DNA of 64,000 bases from CAYWNA01 sp964459305 (GTDB lineage Bacteria; Planctomycetota; Planctomycetia; Pirellulales; Pirellulaceae). Positions 26,823 through 35,558 of the stretch are shown one piece after another; position 1 is the first letter of the stretch, and the number at the start of each line of letters is the position of its first letter. The DNA lies in assembly GCA_964459305.1 (NCBI GenBank), contig CAYWNA010000007.1:70632-134631 (forward strand), in the 5' to 3' direction. The position numbers were made by a program, and so were the translations under genes. The notes below the pieces were generated by a model that was not told the DNA's origin, ran no database searches, and was given only the letters and a program-made list of their open reading frames with translations.

Positions 26823-27704
26823 TCATGCACTCTTGTTCGCCATCGCTCGCCGTACGGCTTCGCCCATGTCGGCCGGGCTGTCGGCGACTTCGATTCCCGC
26901 GTCGCGTAAAGCCGTGACTTTTTCGGATGCTGTCCCTTTCCCGCCGGAAATGATCGCTCCGGCATGCCCCATCCGTTTGCCTGGTGGGGCAGTGCGTCCT
27001 GCGATGAAAGCGGCTACCGGTTTGGTGACACTCTCTTTGATGAAGGCCGCTGCCTCTTCCTCGGCGGTGCCGCCGATCTCGCCGATCATCATGATCGCTT
27101 CCGTTTCCGGATCGGCTTCGAACAACTTCAACAGATCGATGAACGACGTGCCGACGATCGGATCGCCGCCAAGCCCCACGCATGTTGTCTGCCCCAGACC
27201 AAGGTCGGTGATCTGCCAAACCGCCTCGTACGTCAGCGTACCGCTGCGACTCATCAGACCCACGCAGCCCTTCTTGTGGATGTAGCCAGGCATGATGCCG
27301 ATCTTGCACTCGTCGGCCGTGATAACGCCGGGGCAATTGGGGCCGATCAGCGTCACGCCGGTGGGTTTCACCACGTCGCAGGCATGGACCATGTCCAGAA
27401 CGGGCACTCCTTCGGTGATCGCCACGACGGTCTCGATACCGGCATCAACGGCCTCCAGAATCGCATCGGCGGTGAAGGGTGCCGGCACAAAAATCATCGT
27501 GGCATCGGCGCCGGTTTTGTCGACAGCCTCCGCCACGGTGTCGAATACCGGCAAACCATCGAGCGTCTGGCCGCCTTTACCGGGCGTCACCCCGCCGACC
27601 ATATTCGTTCCGTACTCCAGACATCCTTTCGTGTGGAAAGCGCCGGCCTTCCCGGTGATGCCTTGGCAGATGACACGTGTGTCTTTGTTGATAAGGATGC
27701 TCAT
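26823..27704 (-). CDS. sucD: Succinyl-CoA synthetase alpha subunit
   Basis: 293 residues starting SILINKDTRVICQGITG, the family N-terminus. It has a CoA-binding Rossmann domain, and H247 in MGHAGAIISGG is the phosphorylated histidine. It works with SucC to convert succinyl-CoA to succinate with ATP or GTP formation. The ATG at 27704 gives the usual N-terminus; the frame is open further upstream. The beta-subunit gene ends 100 bases upstream in the same orientation (sucC-sucD order). Confidence 0.95.
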   Translation of the reverse strand: MSILINKDTRVICQGITGKAGAFHTKGCLEYGTNMVGGVTPGKGGQTLDGLPVFDTVAEAVDKTGADATMIFVPAPFTADAILEAVDAGIETVVAITEGVPVLDMVHACDVVKPTGVTLIGPNCPGVITADECKIGIMPGYIHKKGCVGLMSRSGTLTYEAVWQITDLGLGQTTCVGLGGDPIVGTSFIDLLKLFEADPETEAIMMIGEIGGTAEEEAAAFIKESVTKPVAAFIAGRTAPPGKRMGHAGAIISGGKGTASEKVTALRDAGIEVADSPADMGEAVRRAMANKSA

Positions 27705-27804
27705 TTGGATTCGTCTCTTCCAATACCAAATTCCACGAAAGCCGAGGGGTCGGGCATCCGTGCTCAGAAGACCCACTGGAACCTGAACACCGACACCTGA
27801 AACC

Positions 27805-28989
27805 TCATCCCGCGGCCGCGACTACCTTCTTTGCAGCGTCGGTCAGCCCATCCGCCGTGATGATGTCCACATCGCTATCGGCCAGAATCTTTCGCCCTTC
27901 TTCCACCTCGGTGCCTTCAAGTCGCACGACAAGCGGCACGCTGAAGCCAACCGTCTTGTACGCTTCCAATATCGCGGTAGCGATTGTTGTGCACCTCATG
28001 ATTCCGCCGAAGATATTAACCAACACGGCGCGCACGTTCGGGTCGTCCAGCAGGATGCGAAATGCCTCGGTCACCTGCTCGGTATCGGCGCCGCCGCCGA
28101 CATCCAAAAAGTTGGCCGGTTGGCCGCCATGCAATTTGATGATGTCCATCGTACTCATGGCCAGTCCAGCACCGTTGACCAGGCAGCCGATGTTGCCGTC
28201 CAGTTTGACATAGCTCAGTCCCACCTCGCCGGCGCGGACTTCGGCAGGCTCCTCCTCGGACAAATCGCGAAGCTGCGCGATGTCCGCGTGACGAAACAGC
28301 GCGTTGTCATCGAAAGTGATCTTTGCATCCAAAGCGACCATTTCGCCATCGGAAGTGATCACCAGCGGGTTAATCTCGGCCAAGCTGCAATCGCAGTCGA
28401 CGAAAGCTCTGCACAGCGCCTGCATAAACTTGGCGGTGCCGCGCACCGTAGCACCGGTGATGTTCAGTTTTTGGCACAGTTTACGGACTTGAAAGCCTTG
28501 CAAGCCAACGTGCGGATCGAAATGTTCTTTGAAAATCAAATCGGGTGTTTCCGCTGCCACCTTTTCGATTTCCACGCCGCCTTCGCTGGACATCATCAGC
28601 ACCGGCTGGGCCGCCGCACGATCGACGACGATACCCAGGTAGAGTTCACGAGCAATGTCGCATCCCTCTTCAACCAGCACTTGGCGAACCGTCTGGCCTT
28701 CCGCGCCGGTTTGAATCGTGACCAGCCGGTTCCCCAGCATTTTCTTGGCAGCCGCTCCTGCATTATCCGCACTGCGGACCAACTCGACGCCATGCTGTTC
28801 CGGATGCTCCAGAATTGTCCCTTTGCCACGGCCACCGGCATGGATCTGAGCTTTCACAACCGCCATGGCGCCACCGAGTTCGCCAAAGGCCTGGGACGCT
28901 TCTTCCGACGTCTTCGCGACAATTCCCCGCAGCACCGGCACACCTGCTTCGCGCAGGATCTGTTTCGCTTGAAACTCGTGGATTTTCAT
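27805..28989 (-). CDS. sucC: Succinyl-CoA synthetase beta subunit
   Basis: 394 residues starting MKIHEFQAKQILREAGVPV, an ATP-grasp domain followed by the ligase domain (LVNGAGLAMSTMDIIKLHGG, DVGGGAD, VNIFGGIMRC). Length and motifs are standard. It is the first gene of the sucCD pair. The opposite strand is open over nearly the whole gene but has no coding character except at its far end, where the TM2 gene lies. Confidence 0.95.
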   Translation of the reverse strand: MKIHEFQAKQILREAGVPVLRGIVAKTSEEASQAFGELGGAMAVVKAQIHAGGRGKGTILEHPEQHGVELVRSADNAGAAAKKMLGNRLVTIQTGAEGQTVRQVLVEEGCDIARELYLGIVVDRAAAQPVLMMSSEGGVEIEKVAAETPDLIFKEHFDPHVGLQGFQVRKLCQKLNITGATVRGTAKFMQALCRAFVDCDCSLAEINPLVITSDGEMVALDAKITFDDNALFRHADIAQLRDLSEEEPAEVRAGEVGLSYVKLDGNIGCLVNGAGLAMSTMDIIKLHGGQPANFLDVGGGADTEQVTEAFRILLDDPNVRAVLVNIFGGIMRCTTIATAILEAYKTVGFSVPLVVRLEGTEVEEGRKILADSDVDIITADGLTDAAKKVVAAAG

Positions 28990-29250
28990 GGGCCAGGCAC
29001 CAACTCGTCAGAAGGAAATGGGAAGTTCCAGACAAACGGACAAGGTAACCGAATTTTGAGCGGCGACAAGATGCCAATGACTGAGGCCAAACATTCCCCG
29101 ATTTCAATACGGCAAGTCTTTGCATATCAGCGGCCTACGACCTACAATGACAACCAACTGGGGCAACCTCCATCGCAACGTTGTTGCCGCGTGGGGCGCC
29201 CTACACAGCCGCTCGGCTATTGTCGGACTCACCAAAAGAGGAGTAAGGCC

Positions 29251-29499
29251 ATGTCAGACGCTCAAGATGTTGGCGGAAAAAAGACTGCCGCTGGAATCTG
29301 TGGGATCCTGTTGGGAAGTTTCGGAGTACACCGTTTCATCCTCGGCGACGCAACAGGCGGGATCCTGCGCATCGTGATCTCCGTCATCACCTGTGGGGCG
29401 GGCGGGATCATCGGGCTGATCGAAGGGATCATCTACTTGACCAAGAGCGATGAAGACTTCTATCAGACGTACATAGTCGAAAAGAAAGGTTGGTTCTGA
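29251..29499 (+). CDS. TM2-domain membrane protein
   Basis: 82 residues. KKTAAGICGILLGSFGVHRF(ILGD) is the TM2 domain pattern (G-hydrophobic-G-HRFYLG), followed by a second hydrophobic hairpin (TCGAGGIIGLIEGIIYLTKS). The ATG at 29251 is preceded by AGGAGTAAGGCC. TM2 proteins are small inner-membrane proteins of unclear function. A hairpin terminator follows at 29542. Confidence 0.85.
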   Translation: MSDAQDVGGKKTAAGICGILLGSFGVHRFILGDATGGILRIVISVITCGAGGIIGLIEGIIYLTKSDEDFYQTYIVEKKGWF

Positions 29500-29541
29500 C
29501 CGATTTGGACAGTCGGCAGATCCTCGCCAATTCCAAAGAGA

Positions 29542-29574
29542 AGGCCGAGTCGTCGCAGTCGCGGCTCGGCTTTT
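29542..29574. terminator. Rho-independent terminator after the TM2 gene
   Basis: GCCGAG (29544) pairs with CTCGGC (to 29570), followed by TTTT. The left side is preceded by few A residues, so it is stronger for the plus strand. It lies between the TM2 gene and the convergent DUF1549 gene. Confidence 0.6.
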
Positions 29575-29590
29575 GCATGCGCTATTGTCG

Positions 29591-31645
29591 CTACTCGCTT
29601 GCCAGAAGCATCTGCCAAATCTCCTGCAGTGCCACGGTATCGTTCAAGCGATCCGCCAGAACCAGCTTGGCCGCGGTCAATTCACGTCTGGTTGGTTTGC
29701 GGTCCAGGGCAGACAAGAACAGGTGCTCGATCTTCCGCTCGGTCCTGATTCGGCTCTTGGCAAGACGATCCAGCCAGCCAGTTCCTGAGATACCGTCGAC
29801 CGGTTGCGTGTCGATGATCTCCAGCACGCCTCCTACCGGCCGCACCCACGAGAGTCTGGCCATCCGGGCGGACGTCATGCTAACACCGGCCGGCTTGGAG
29901 TTCACAGCCGTCATCAACGTCCGATACACTTCGACCGGTTCTTCTTTCTTCGAGTAGTATCGAGCAAACAGAGGCTTTCCACCCATCGCCGGTGCGTCCA
30001 TCCAGCTTTCCGGCATACGTCTGCCTGACAAGCCGAAGGCCTCGCTAAGTACAGTCCAGCGAATCAGGCTGTGCAAATCGAAATCATGAGCCGCCAATTC
30101 GCCTGCCAGACGATCCAGCACTTCCGGGTGCGACGGCGGATTGTGCGCCCCCATGTCGTCCACAGGCTGGGTGAACCCATATCCCAGCAACTCGGCCCAG
30201 ATGCGATTAACGGTCGCCCGCGCAAAACCGTCCGAAGCGGTGACCAACTCGGCCAACTCCTGCCGCCGGTTCACGTCGCTCAGCAAACCGCTGCGGGAAA
30301 CCTGACGTCCGTTGAACTCTGGATAGGCAATCCTCAGCCGCCCGTTCGGCAACTGGTAGAAGATCTCCGCATCTTTCGCCGCGCCGCTTTCGCCGTAGAA
30401 ATCCTGATCGATCAACCGTGCCACGTTCGACTGCGGTTCGCGCCGGACTCTCATCTGCCGGAGGAAAGCGTTTAGCTGCCAGAAATCACCTTGCTTCCAC
30501 TCGTTGGCCGGATGCTCGTGGCACTGAGTACAAACCAGTTGCCTGCCAAGAAACACGCGGGACACCCGATCCGTAGCATCAACAGCTCGATTGTCAGCTC
30601 CCGCCAGGAGAAAATTGACCGCCCCGTTGTAATCTTCGGTTCCCGGACGACTCGATCCGGTCGCCGCGAGCAACTCGTGCGCCATCTTGTCGTACGGCTT
30701 GTTGGCCGCCAGTGAATCGCGGATGTAATCCGTAAGCCCCTCGCGATTTGCCACCTGCTCGCCGCCGCTCGCCGGCCTCGATCCGAGAAGAACGCCGGCC
30801 CAAATGTCGGACCAATGGCGAGCGTACTCATCACTGGAAAGCAGCCGATCCACCAGGCGTTCTCGCTTGTCCTCGGAATCGTCCTCCACGAATCGATCGA
30901 TCTCGTCTCGCGTCGGCTCTCGCCCCACCAGGCGATCGTAGACTCGCCCACACCACCCGCGTTCCGTCTCTGGCGGTGAAGGCGTCACGCTGTTCTTGCG
31001 CCACACTGCCCTCAATACGTCATCAACGAAGGCAATGACCTCTGAATCGCTCGACGGTTTCAGCCGCGAAAGCATAGGCGCCTTGACGGGCTCCGTGTCA
31101 CCGTCAGACACAGGCACAACCGAGCGCTCATCATTCCGCTTCGTAGCAGTCATCCCCTCATGTTCGTGCCGTCCGCCCTCAAGTTCCCTCGGCACAAACT
31201 GATGCTCGCGGATGCGAGGCGGCGCCCCGTTCTCTTCGCGCGGCGAAACGCCCTCCGTGGGCTGTCTTGACTCCGTGCTGGCCATCCTCTCGCCTGCCGA
31301 CTCATGCGCTCTTTTCAGGTAATAGCCCGTGCCGACGACAAGTAGCACGCTGGCGGCGATGGCAGCCAACAACCAACCGGGTCGCGATCGACGCACCGCA
31401 CGCGGTCGCGTTGCCACGCGCACGACCGACTCTTCGTGCACCGGCGGCGGCTGAGGTTCGGCCCATTGCTGAATCGGAGGCGCAATCGGCGCAGGCATAG
31501 ATACGGCGGCCGCGTCGGTCTGCGTCGCGTCGCGTCGAGCTTCCCAGGCTTCAACGATCTTGGAGCTCAGATCCGGAGGGTAGTGGCCGCCTAGGACCTC
31601 CTCCAAACACGCGTCCAAGATTCGTTCTTCGTGTTCTCGACTCAC
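29591..31645 (-). CDS. Anti-sigma-like membrane protein fused to DUF1549 and DUF1553 domains
   Basis: 684 residues in three parts. Residues 1-35 (ERILDACLEEVLGGHYPPDL) resemble the N-terminus of planctomycete anti-sigma proteins. A single transmembrane helix (about 90-110, PGWLLAAIAASVLLVVGTGY) follows a Pro-rich linker. The outer part has DUF1549 (about 215-420), including a CTQCHEHP motif that could bind one c-type haem, and DUF1553 (about 440-680; NRIWAELLGYGFTQPVDD). Its start overlaps the stop of the ECF sigma gene by four bases (ATGA), the usual sigma/anti-sigma arrangement. Function inferred: membrane sensor controlling that sigma factor. Confidence 0.82.
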   Translation of the reverse strand: MSREHEERILDACLEEVLGGHYPPDLSSKIVEAWEARRDATQTDAAAVSMPAPIAPPIQQWAEPQPPPVHEESVVRVATRPRAVRRSRPGWLLAAIAASVLLVVGTGYYLKRAHESAGERMASTESRQPTEGVSPREENGAPPRIREHQFVPRELEGGRHEHEGMTATKRNDERSVVPVSDGDTEPVKAPMLSRLKPSSDSEVIAFVDDVLRAVWRKNSVTPSPPETERGWCGRVYDRLVGREPTRDEIDRFVEDDSEDKRERLVDRLLSSDEYARHWSDIWAGVLLGSRPASGGEQVANREGLTDYIRDSLAANKPYDKMAHELLAATGSSRPGTEDYNGAVNFLLAGADNRAVDATDRVSRVFLGRQLVCTQCHEHPANEWKQGDFWQLNAFLRQMRVRREPQSNVARLIDQDFYGESGAAKDAEIFYQLPNGRLRIAYPEFNGRQVSRSGLLSDVNRRQELAELVTASDGFARATVNRIWAELLGYGFTQPVDDMGAHNPPSHPEVLDRLAGELAAHDFDLHSLIRWTVLSEAFGLSGRRMPESWMDAPAMGGKPLFARYYSKKEEPVEVYRTLMTAVNSKPAGVSMTSARMARLSWVRPVGGVLEIIDTQPVDGISGTGWLDRLAKSRIRTERKIEHLFLSALDRKPTRRELTAAKLVLADRLNDTVALQEIWQMLLASE

Positions 31646-32163
31646 TGTACCTTACCCTCAACGCATTTCCTCAACTGTTTCTTGGCCCGCTGCATCAAGT
31701 TTTTCGCTCCGTGTTCCGTGATTCCGAGAACCGCCGCAATGTTGGTCCTCGACTCGCGATCTCGGAAACGCATCTCCAATGCCATGCGGGCTCGGTCGGT
31801 CAACCGCTGGAGACACTCCCTAAGCGACTCCAACAGTGCGTCCCCGCCATCCGTTCCGGCCCACTTCTCCCAAGACTTGTCGAACTCCTCAATGTTTTCT
31901 ACTGCGGTGACTTTTCCAGCACGGCGTTGAGCCGAAACAAACTGGTTATGTGCAACCTTGCGCAGGTAAGCCGCAGTCGCGGCTGGTCCGTATTCTTCGA
32001 ACGGCCGCTGCAAGACGGCAAGAAACGTGTCCTGAGTCAAATCGTCGGCTTGTGACGGATCACACCCCAATGCCCTCAGATACCGCCAGATCCCGGTCTG
32101 ATGTTTCTCAATCAGCTCCACAGGATCATAGCCAGTGGTTTCGGGCATCGTTGCCGACTTCAT
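31642..32163 (-). CDS. ECF RNA polymerase sigma factor
   Basis: 173 residues with sigma region 2 (about 15-85, including DLTQDTFLAVLQRPFEEYG and YLRKVAHNQFVSAQRR) and region 4 (about 115-165, LTDRARMALEMRFRDRES, then a helix-turn-helix NIAAVLGITEHGAKNLMQRA). There is no region 3, as expected for ECF sigma factors. It overlaps the downstream anti-sigma/DUF1549 gene by four bases. A second in-frame ATG five codons in is possible as the start. Confidence 0.9.
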   Translation of the reverse strand: MKSATMPETTGYDPVELIEKHQTGIWRYLRALGCDPSQADDLTQDTFLAVLQRPFEEYGPAATAAYLRKVAHNQFVSAQRRAGKVTAVENIEEFDKSWEKWAGTDGGDALLESLRECLQRLTDRARMALEMRFRDRESRTNIAAVLGITEHGAKNLMQRAKKQLRKCVEGKVQ

Positions 32164-32886
32164 GTGTTCGTTCAGAAGTTAGAGCGAGCGAAAGATCAGA
32201 AAGTACTCAACTCTACGAGGGGTGTCACTCGTATTATTGCTCGATGGCACGCTATTGTCGCGGCATGGAAGACACAGAATTTCGTCGGCAATGCCAAATC
32301 GGCCGCAGTTGCCGGCCCAAACAGCATGCGGGTTTTCTGAGCACTTGTTGCAGAATGATACACCCAAAATGAAACGGGCGAGCTGGAAGCTCTGCTTAGT
32401 CGAGAACCTCCAACTCGCCCGAGTTGACCTGGAAACGGGCTGCAATCGCCTGTTTCCCTACCGCTCTTCTCTGCTCCGAGGGTGCCTAAGTCCCTGTCCC
32501 TTTCTGACGTAACCTCTATGATTGCATAACCTTAGAGTTGCCTCAGTCCCTGTCGTCCTCCTCCAAACCGGCCCCGAACATTTGCCTCTTCTCTGTATCG
32601 ACCCCAGAATGGATGTGCCTCCCCCGTTCACGTGCGGTCAGTCTTGATCCAGTAAGAGAAGCAATTTGTGCGCCAAAGCTAGTTAGTCGGATGAGATTTC
32701 CTATAATTGGCTTCAAATTGTGGGGCAGGGCTGTGCGAAGAGCAGCCAAGCAAGACGAGATGTGTTTCTGCCCACTCATGCCGCAAATCAGGAATTATTT
32801 GGCTGTACCAACGCGAGTAACTATACTTGAGAACCGATACCTGCTTAACGTTACTTCAACCAGCTCCAACGACGCAGGCGCCTCCC
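32164..32886. other. 720-base gene-free interval
   Basis: No coding sequence is convincing between the divergent ECF sigma gene and the hypothetical gene at 32887. The only clear structure is a 13-bp stem (32375-32387 with 32409-32421). The region presumably holds the promoters of both divergent genes; no good match to a known sigma consensus was found. Confidence 0.55.
32375..32421. repeat. Hairpin CGGGCGAGCTGGA / TCCAACTCGCCCG
   Basis: Thirteen-base arms with one wobble pair and a 21-base loop, in gene-free DNA. It could be a short member of a palindromic repeat family. No T-run follows, so it is not a classical terminator. Confidence 0.55.
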
Positions 32887-33966
32887 ATGATTTGGCAAGC
32901 AAGGCTGATTTCCGGACTAATTCTCGTGGGGATAGTGGTTTCACCCTATCATGCCAGTTCCCAAGAAGCGGTGCGCACATTACCCATGCGCAAACTGGCC
33001 CCAGGTGTGTTGACCGTGATTCCATCGGAACCGAAGACAGAGGAGACCTTCCAGAAGCCGATCCCACCGATTGCCCCGTCGAGGCTGAACTGGGAGCCCT
33101 ACTCGTCGCCGAAGACTCAGACACTCCTGGCAAAGGCATCCACTGTCGTATTGAGACACAATATCTGGAACCTTGAGTTCGCCTTCAAGCCTATGCGAAT
33201 TATTTACGTTGATATACCTCAGAGCAACGGAAAGATGCGCCGCAAACTGGTTTGGTATATGGTGTACCGAGTCAAAAACAAAGGTAAGCACCTGAAGCCC
33301 GTGCCCATAGAAGACCAATTCAAACACAAGATTTATGGAACGATGAAGGCGGACGCAGTTCTCAACATTGGCGCGGCGCAGGAGACCAGTACTATCCGCT
33401 GCTTTCCGCATTTCTCGCTGCAGAGCCGCGAACATGGAAAGGAATACCTGGATCGGGTTATACCTGTTGCGATACGTCCAGGGGCTTGGTGGGAAGACCT
33501 TCCTCGTACGTTTGGGGAGTGGGATAAGAAAGGCAGGCTGGCTTTCCCACCCGCCAGAGTGCCGGGTCCGACGATCCAGGAAAGGGAAATCAAGATTCCG
33601 TGGCCCTATCTGCACAACACCGTGGAGATCAGCCGGGTCAACGTCCCGGTCAGCACGGAGACCATAGACTACAGCGTTTGGGGCGTTGTGATGTGGGAAG
33701 ATGTAGAGCCTCAGATTGATTTCTTTTCCGTGTACGTTCAGGGGCTCACCAACGCTTATAAGGTGGAAAACGGGCGGCATCTTCGAAAGACACTGCAGTT
33801 GAATTTTTGGCGGCCCGGCGACAGATGGATTGACCGTGGCGAAGGAACCGGGGAGCACGAAATACGCTATGGCGTGCCTGCGTATGAGGATCAAGCCGAA
33901 CAGGCGGAGGTTTTGTCCAAGTACGGACTAAAGGAACGGGTTGATCATCTTTGGGTCTATCGTTAA
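32887..33966 (+). CDS. Exported hypothetical protein
   Basis: 359 residues. A signal peptide is likely (IWQARLISGLILVGIVVSPY, cleaved near HASSQ). The mature part has no transmembrane helix and is rich in beta-like aromatic segments (RKLVWYMVYRVKN, QLNFWRPGDRWIDRGEG). I do not recognise the family. The ATG at 32887 was chosen because it gives a clean signal peptide; the frame is open 60 bases further. It sits 116 bases upstream of rpmA on the same strand, where rplU often occurs in other bacteria, but it is not a ribosomal protein. Confidence 0.7.
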   Translation: MIWQARLISGLILVGIVVSPYHASSQEAVRTLPMRKLAPGVLTVIPSEPKTEETFQKPIPPIAPSRLNWEPYSSPKTQTLLAKASTVVLRHNIWNLEFAFKPMRIIYVDIPQSNGKMRRKLVWYMVYRVKNKGKHLKPVPIEDQFKHKIYGTMKADAVLNIGAAQETSTIRCFPHFSLQSREHGKEYLDRVIPVAIRPGAWWEDLPRTFGEWDKKGRLAFPPARVPGPTIQEREIKIPWPYLHNTVEISRVNVPVSTETIDYSVWGVVMWEDVEPQIDFFSVYVQGLTNAYKVENGRHLRKTLQLNFWRPGDRWIDRGEGTGEHEIRYGVPAYEDQAEQAEVLSKYGLKERVDHLWVYR

Positions 33967-33974
33967 AAATAGAA

Positions 33975-34031
33975 GGTCTCCGGAGACCCACTGGATATGC
34001 GTGTGAGAGCCCCGGCTTTTTGGAAAAGCCG
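33975..34031 (+). promoter_or_regulatory. Two hairpins in the rpmA leader
   Basis: GGTCTCCGGAGACC (33975-33988) is a perfect 14-base palindrome, and CGGCTTTT-TGG-AAAAGCCG (34013-34031) is an 8-bp stem. Both lie between the hypothetical gene and rpmA. No T-run follows, so they may be transcript-processing or leader structures rather than a terminator. Confidence 0.4.
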
Positions 34032-34082
34032 ATTTCTCGGCCACCATGTGAATATCTGGGCACACAACAAGGGATAGGCGTA

Positions 34083-34331
34083 ATGGCTCACAAGAAAGGT
34101 CAAGGTTCCAGCCGCAACGGGCGAGACTCGAATGCTCAGCGTCGCGGCGTGAAAAAATTTGGCGGGCAAGCAGTCTATGCGGGCAACATCCTCGTTCGTC
34201 AGGTAGGCAACAAGTTTCATCCTGGGGCGAATGTAGGGCAGGGCAAGGACTACACGCTGTACGCCCTAGTGGACGGCGTGGTGAAGTTCGATCGCAAGGG
34301 CCGCCGGATTAACGTCGTGACCGAGGCGTAG
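34083..34331 (+). CDS. rpmA: 50S ribosomal protein L27
   Basis: 82 residues starting MAHKKGQGSSRNGRDSNAQR, with GNILVRQVGNKFHPGANVG typical of bL27. L27 contributes its N-terminal tail to the peptidyl-transferase centre. No N-terminal extension requiring cleavage by a Prp-type protease is seen from this ATG. The usual upstream partner rplU (L21) is absent here. A terminator follows at 34362 and obg lies 99 bases downstream. Confidence 0.97.
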   Translation: MAHKKGQGSSRNGRDSNAQRRGVKKFGGQAVYAGNILVRQVGNKFHPGANVGQGKDYTLYALVDGVVKFDRKGRRINVVTEA

Positions 34332-34361
34332 GCCACGATCCGCTGAATAGGGCAAAGACAA

Positions 34362-34393
34362 GGGCGTTCCGTTCAATGCGGAGCGTCCTTTTT
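34362..34393 (+). terminator. Rho-independent terminator after rpmA
   Basis: GGGCGTTCCG (34362-34371) pairs with CGGAGCGTCC (34379-34388) over ten positions, including two G-U pairs, with a 7-base loop and TTTTT at 34389-34393. It lies between rpmA and obg, so obg probably has its own promoter or relies on read-through. Confidence 0.8.
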
Positions 34394-34430
34394 CGTTTAG
34401 GATGCTGAGCACTAAGTACGTTAGTACCAT

Positions 34431-35426
34431 ATGTTTGTGGATTGTGTCGAAATCGAAGTCCAAGCCGGCAACGGTGGGTCGGGCTGCGTCAGCTTCCGTC
34501 GGGAACGTTATGTTCCCAAGGGCGGTCCCGACGGTGGGGATGGCGGCAATGGCGGCAGTGTGATCGTGGTGGCCGAAAAAGGTGTTGACAGCCTGACGGC
34601 GCTAGCTCATCGCAAATTCTGGCGAGCCAAACGCGGTACACATGGTCAAGGCTCCAACCGGCATGGCCGCAACGGCGAGGATTTGATCATACGCGTGCCT
34701 CCAGGCACGGTGGTGATGGATGCGATAAGGGATTTCGCCATCAAGGACTTGGCACAAGCCGGCGAGCGGTTGGTCGCGGCCCGCGGAGGGAAAGGCGGTT
34801 GGGGAAACGCGCACTTCAAGTCGGCCACCAATCGAGCTCCTCGTGAGTCTACCTCTGGCGAAGAAGGCGAACAGCGCAGGCTGGTTTTCGAGTTGAAAGT
34901 CATTGCCGATGTCGGTTTGATCGGTAAGCCCAACGCAGGCAAAAGCACTTTGCTCAGTCGCCTTTCTCATGCCAGACCAAAGATCGCCGACTATCCGTTT
35001 ACAACCAAGCATCCGAACTTAGGTCTCGTGCAAATCGATTTTGATCGCTCATTCGTAATGGCCGATATACCGGGTTTGATCGAGGGCGCACATGCGGGTG
35101 CCGGCTTGGGCCACGAGTTTCTTCGCCACGTAGAAAGGGCGGGGATTCTGGTTCACTTGGTTGAGCCTTCGCCTGCGGACGGTAGTGACCCACTGGGGAA
35201 CTACCAGTCTGTACGCAGTGAACTAACGCAATACAACGACCAGTTGAGCCAGCGCCCGGAAGTGGTCGTCGTCACCAAAGCCGACTTGCCGGAAGCAGCG
35301 GATGTCTGCAATCGGTTTGCCGACTCGCTCCAGTGTGAGGCGCTCTTGATCTCCGCGGTCACCGGCCAAGGGCTCAATCATTTGATGGGCGAAATCGCCC
35401 GTCGTCTTGACAACGAGCCCGAGTAG
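34431..35426 (+). CDS. obg: Obg/CgtA GTPase
   Basis: 331 residues. The glycine-rich Obg fold (1-158; GGPDGGDGGNGGSVIVVAEKG) is followed by a GTPase domain with G1 GKPNAGKST, G3 DIPGLIEGAHAG and G4 TKAD. The C-terminal OCT domain of longer Obg proteins is missing, as in many bacteria. Obg acts in 50S maturation and stress signalling. It is convergent with selD. Confidence 0.95.
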   Translation: MFVDCVEIEVQAGNGGSGCVSFRRERYVPKGGPDGGDGGNGGSVIVVAEKGVDSLTALAHRKFWRAKRGTHGQGSNRHGRNGEDLIIRVPPGTVVMDAIRDFAIKDLAQAGERLVAARGGKGGWGNAHFKSATNRAPRESTSGEEGEQRRLVFELKVIADVGLIGKPNAGKSTLLSRLSHARPKIADYPFTTKHPNLGLVQIDFDRSFVMADIPGLIEGAHAGAGLGHEFLRHVERAGILVHLVEPSPADGSDPLGNYQSVRSELTQYNDQLSQRPEVVVVTKADLPEAADVCNRFADSLQCEALLISAVTGQGLNHLMGEIARRLDNEPE

Positions 35427-35558
35427 CCCGACACCGATCGCTCATCCACCGAATCGAAGAAACCGCTCGTTATTCAACATCGGCGGGACCGGAGGTAAGG
35501 TTAGCTGCATACCTGCCGCGCAAAGGGGCTGGGGGCACTCACGTGGGTACACGGCACA

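Noticed and set aside
28120..29250. Long plus-strand open frame antisense to sucC
   Set aside because: It is the complement of a well-conserved enzyme and shows no family resemblance. Only the last 82 codons, with their own ribosome-binding site, are a real gene (TM2 protein).
32980..33894. Minus-strand 304-codon open frame opposite the exported hypothetical
   Set aside because: The plus strand has a signal peptide and protein-like composition. The minus frame has neither, although the plus gene is itself unrecognised.
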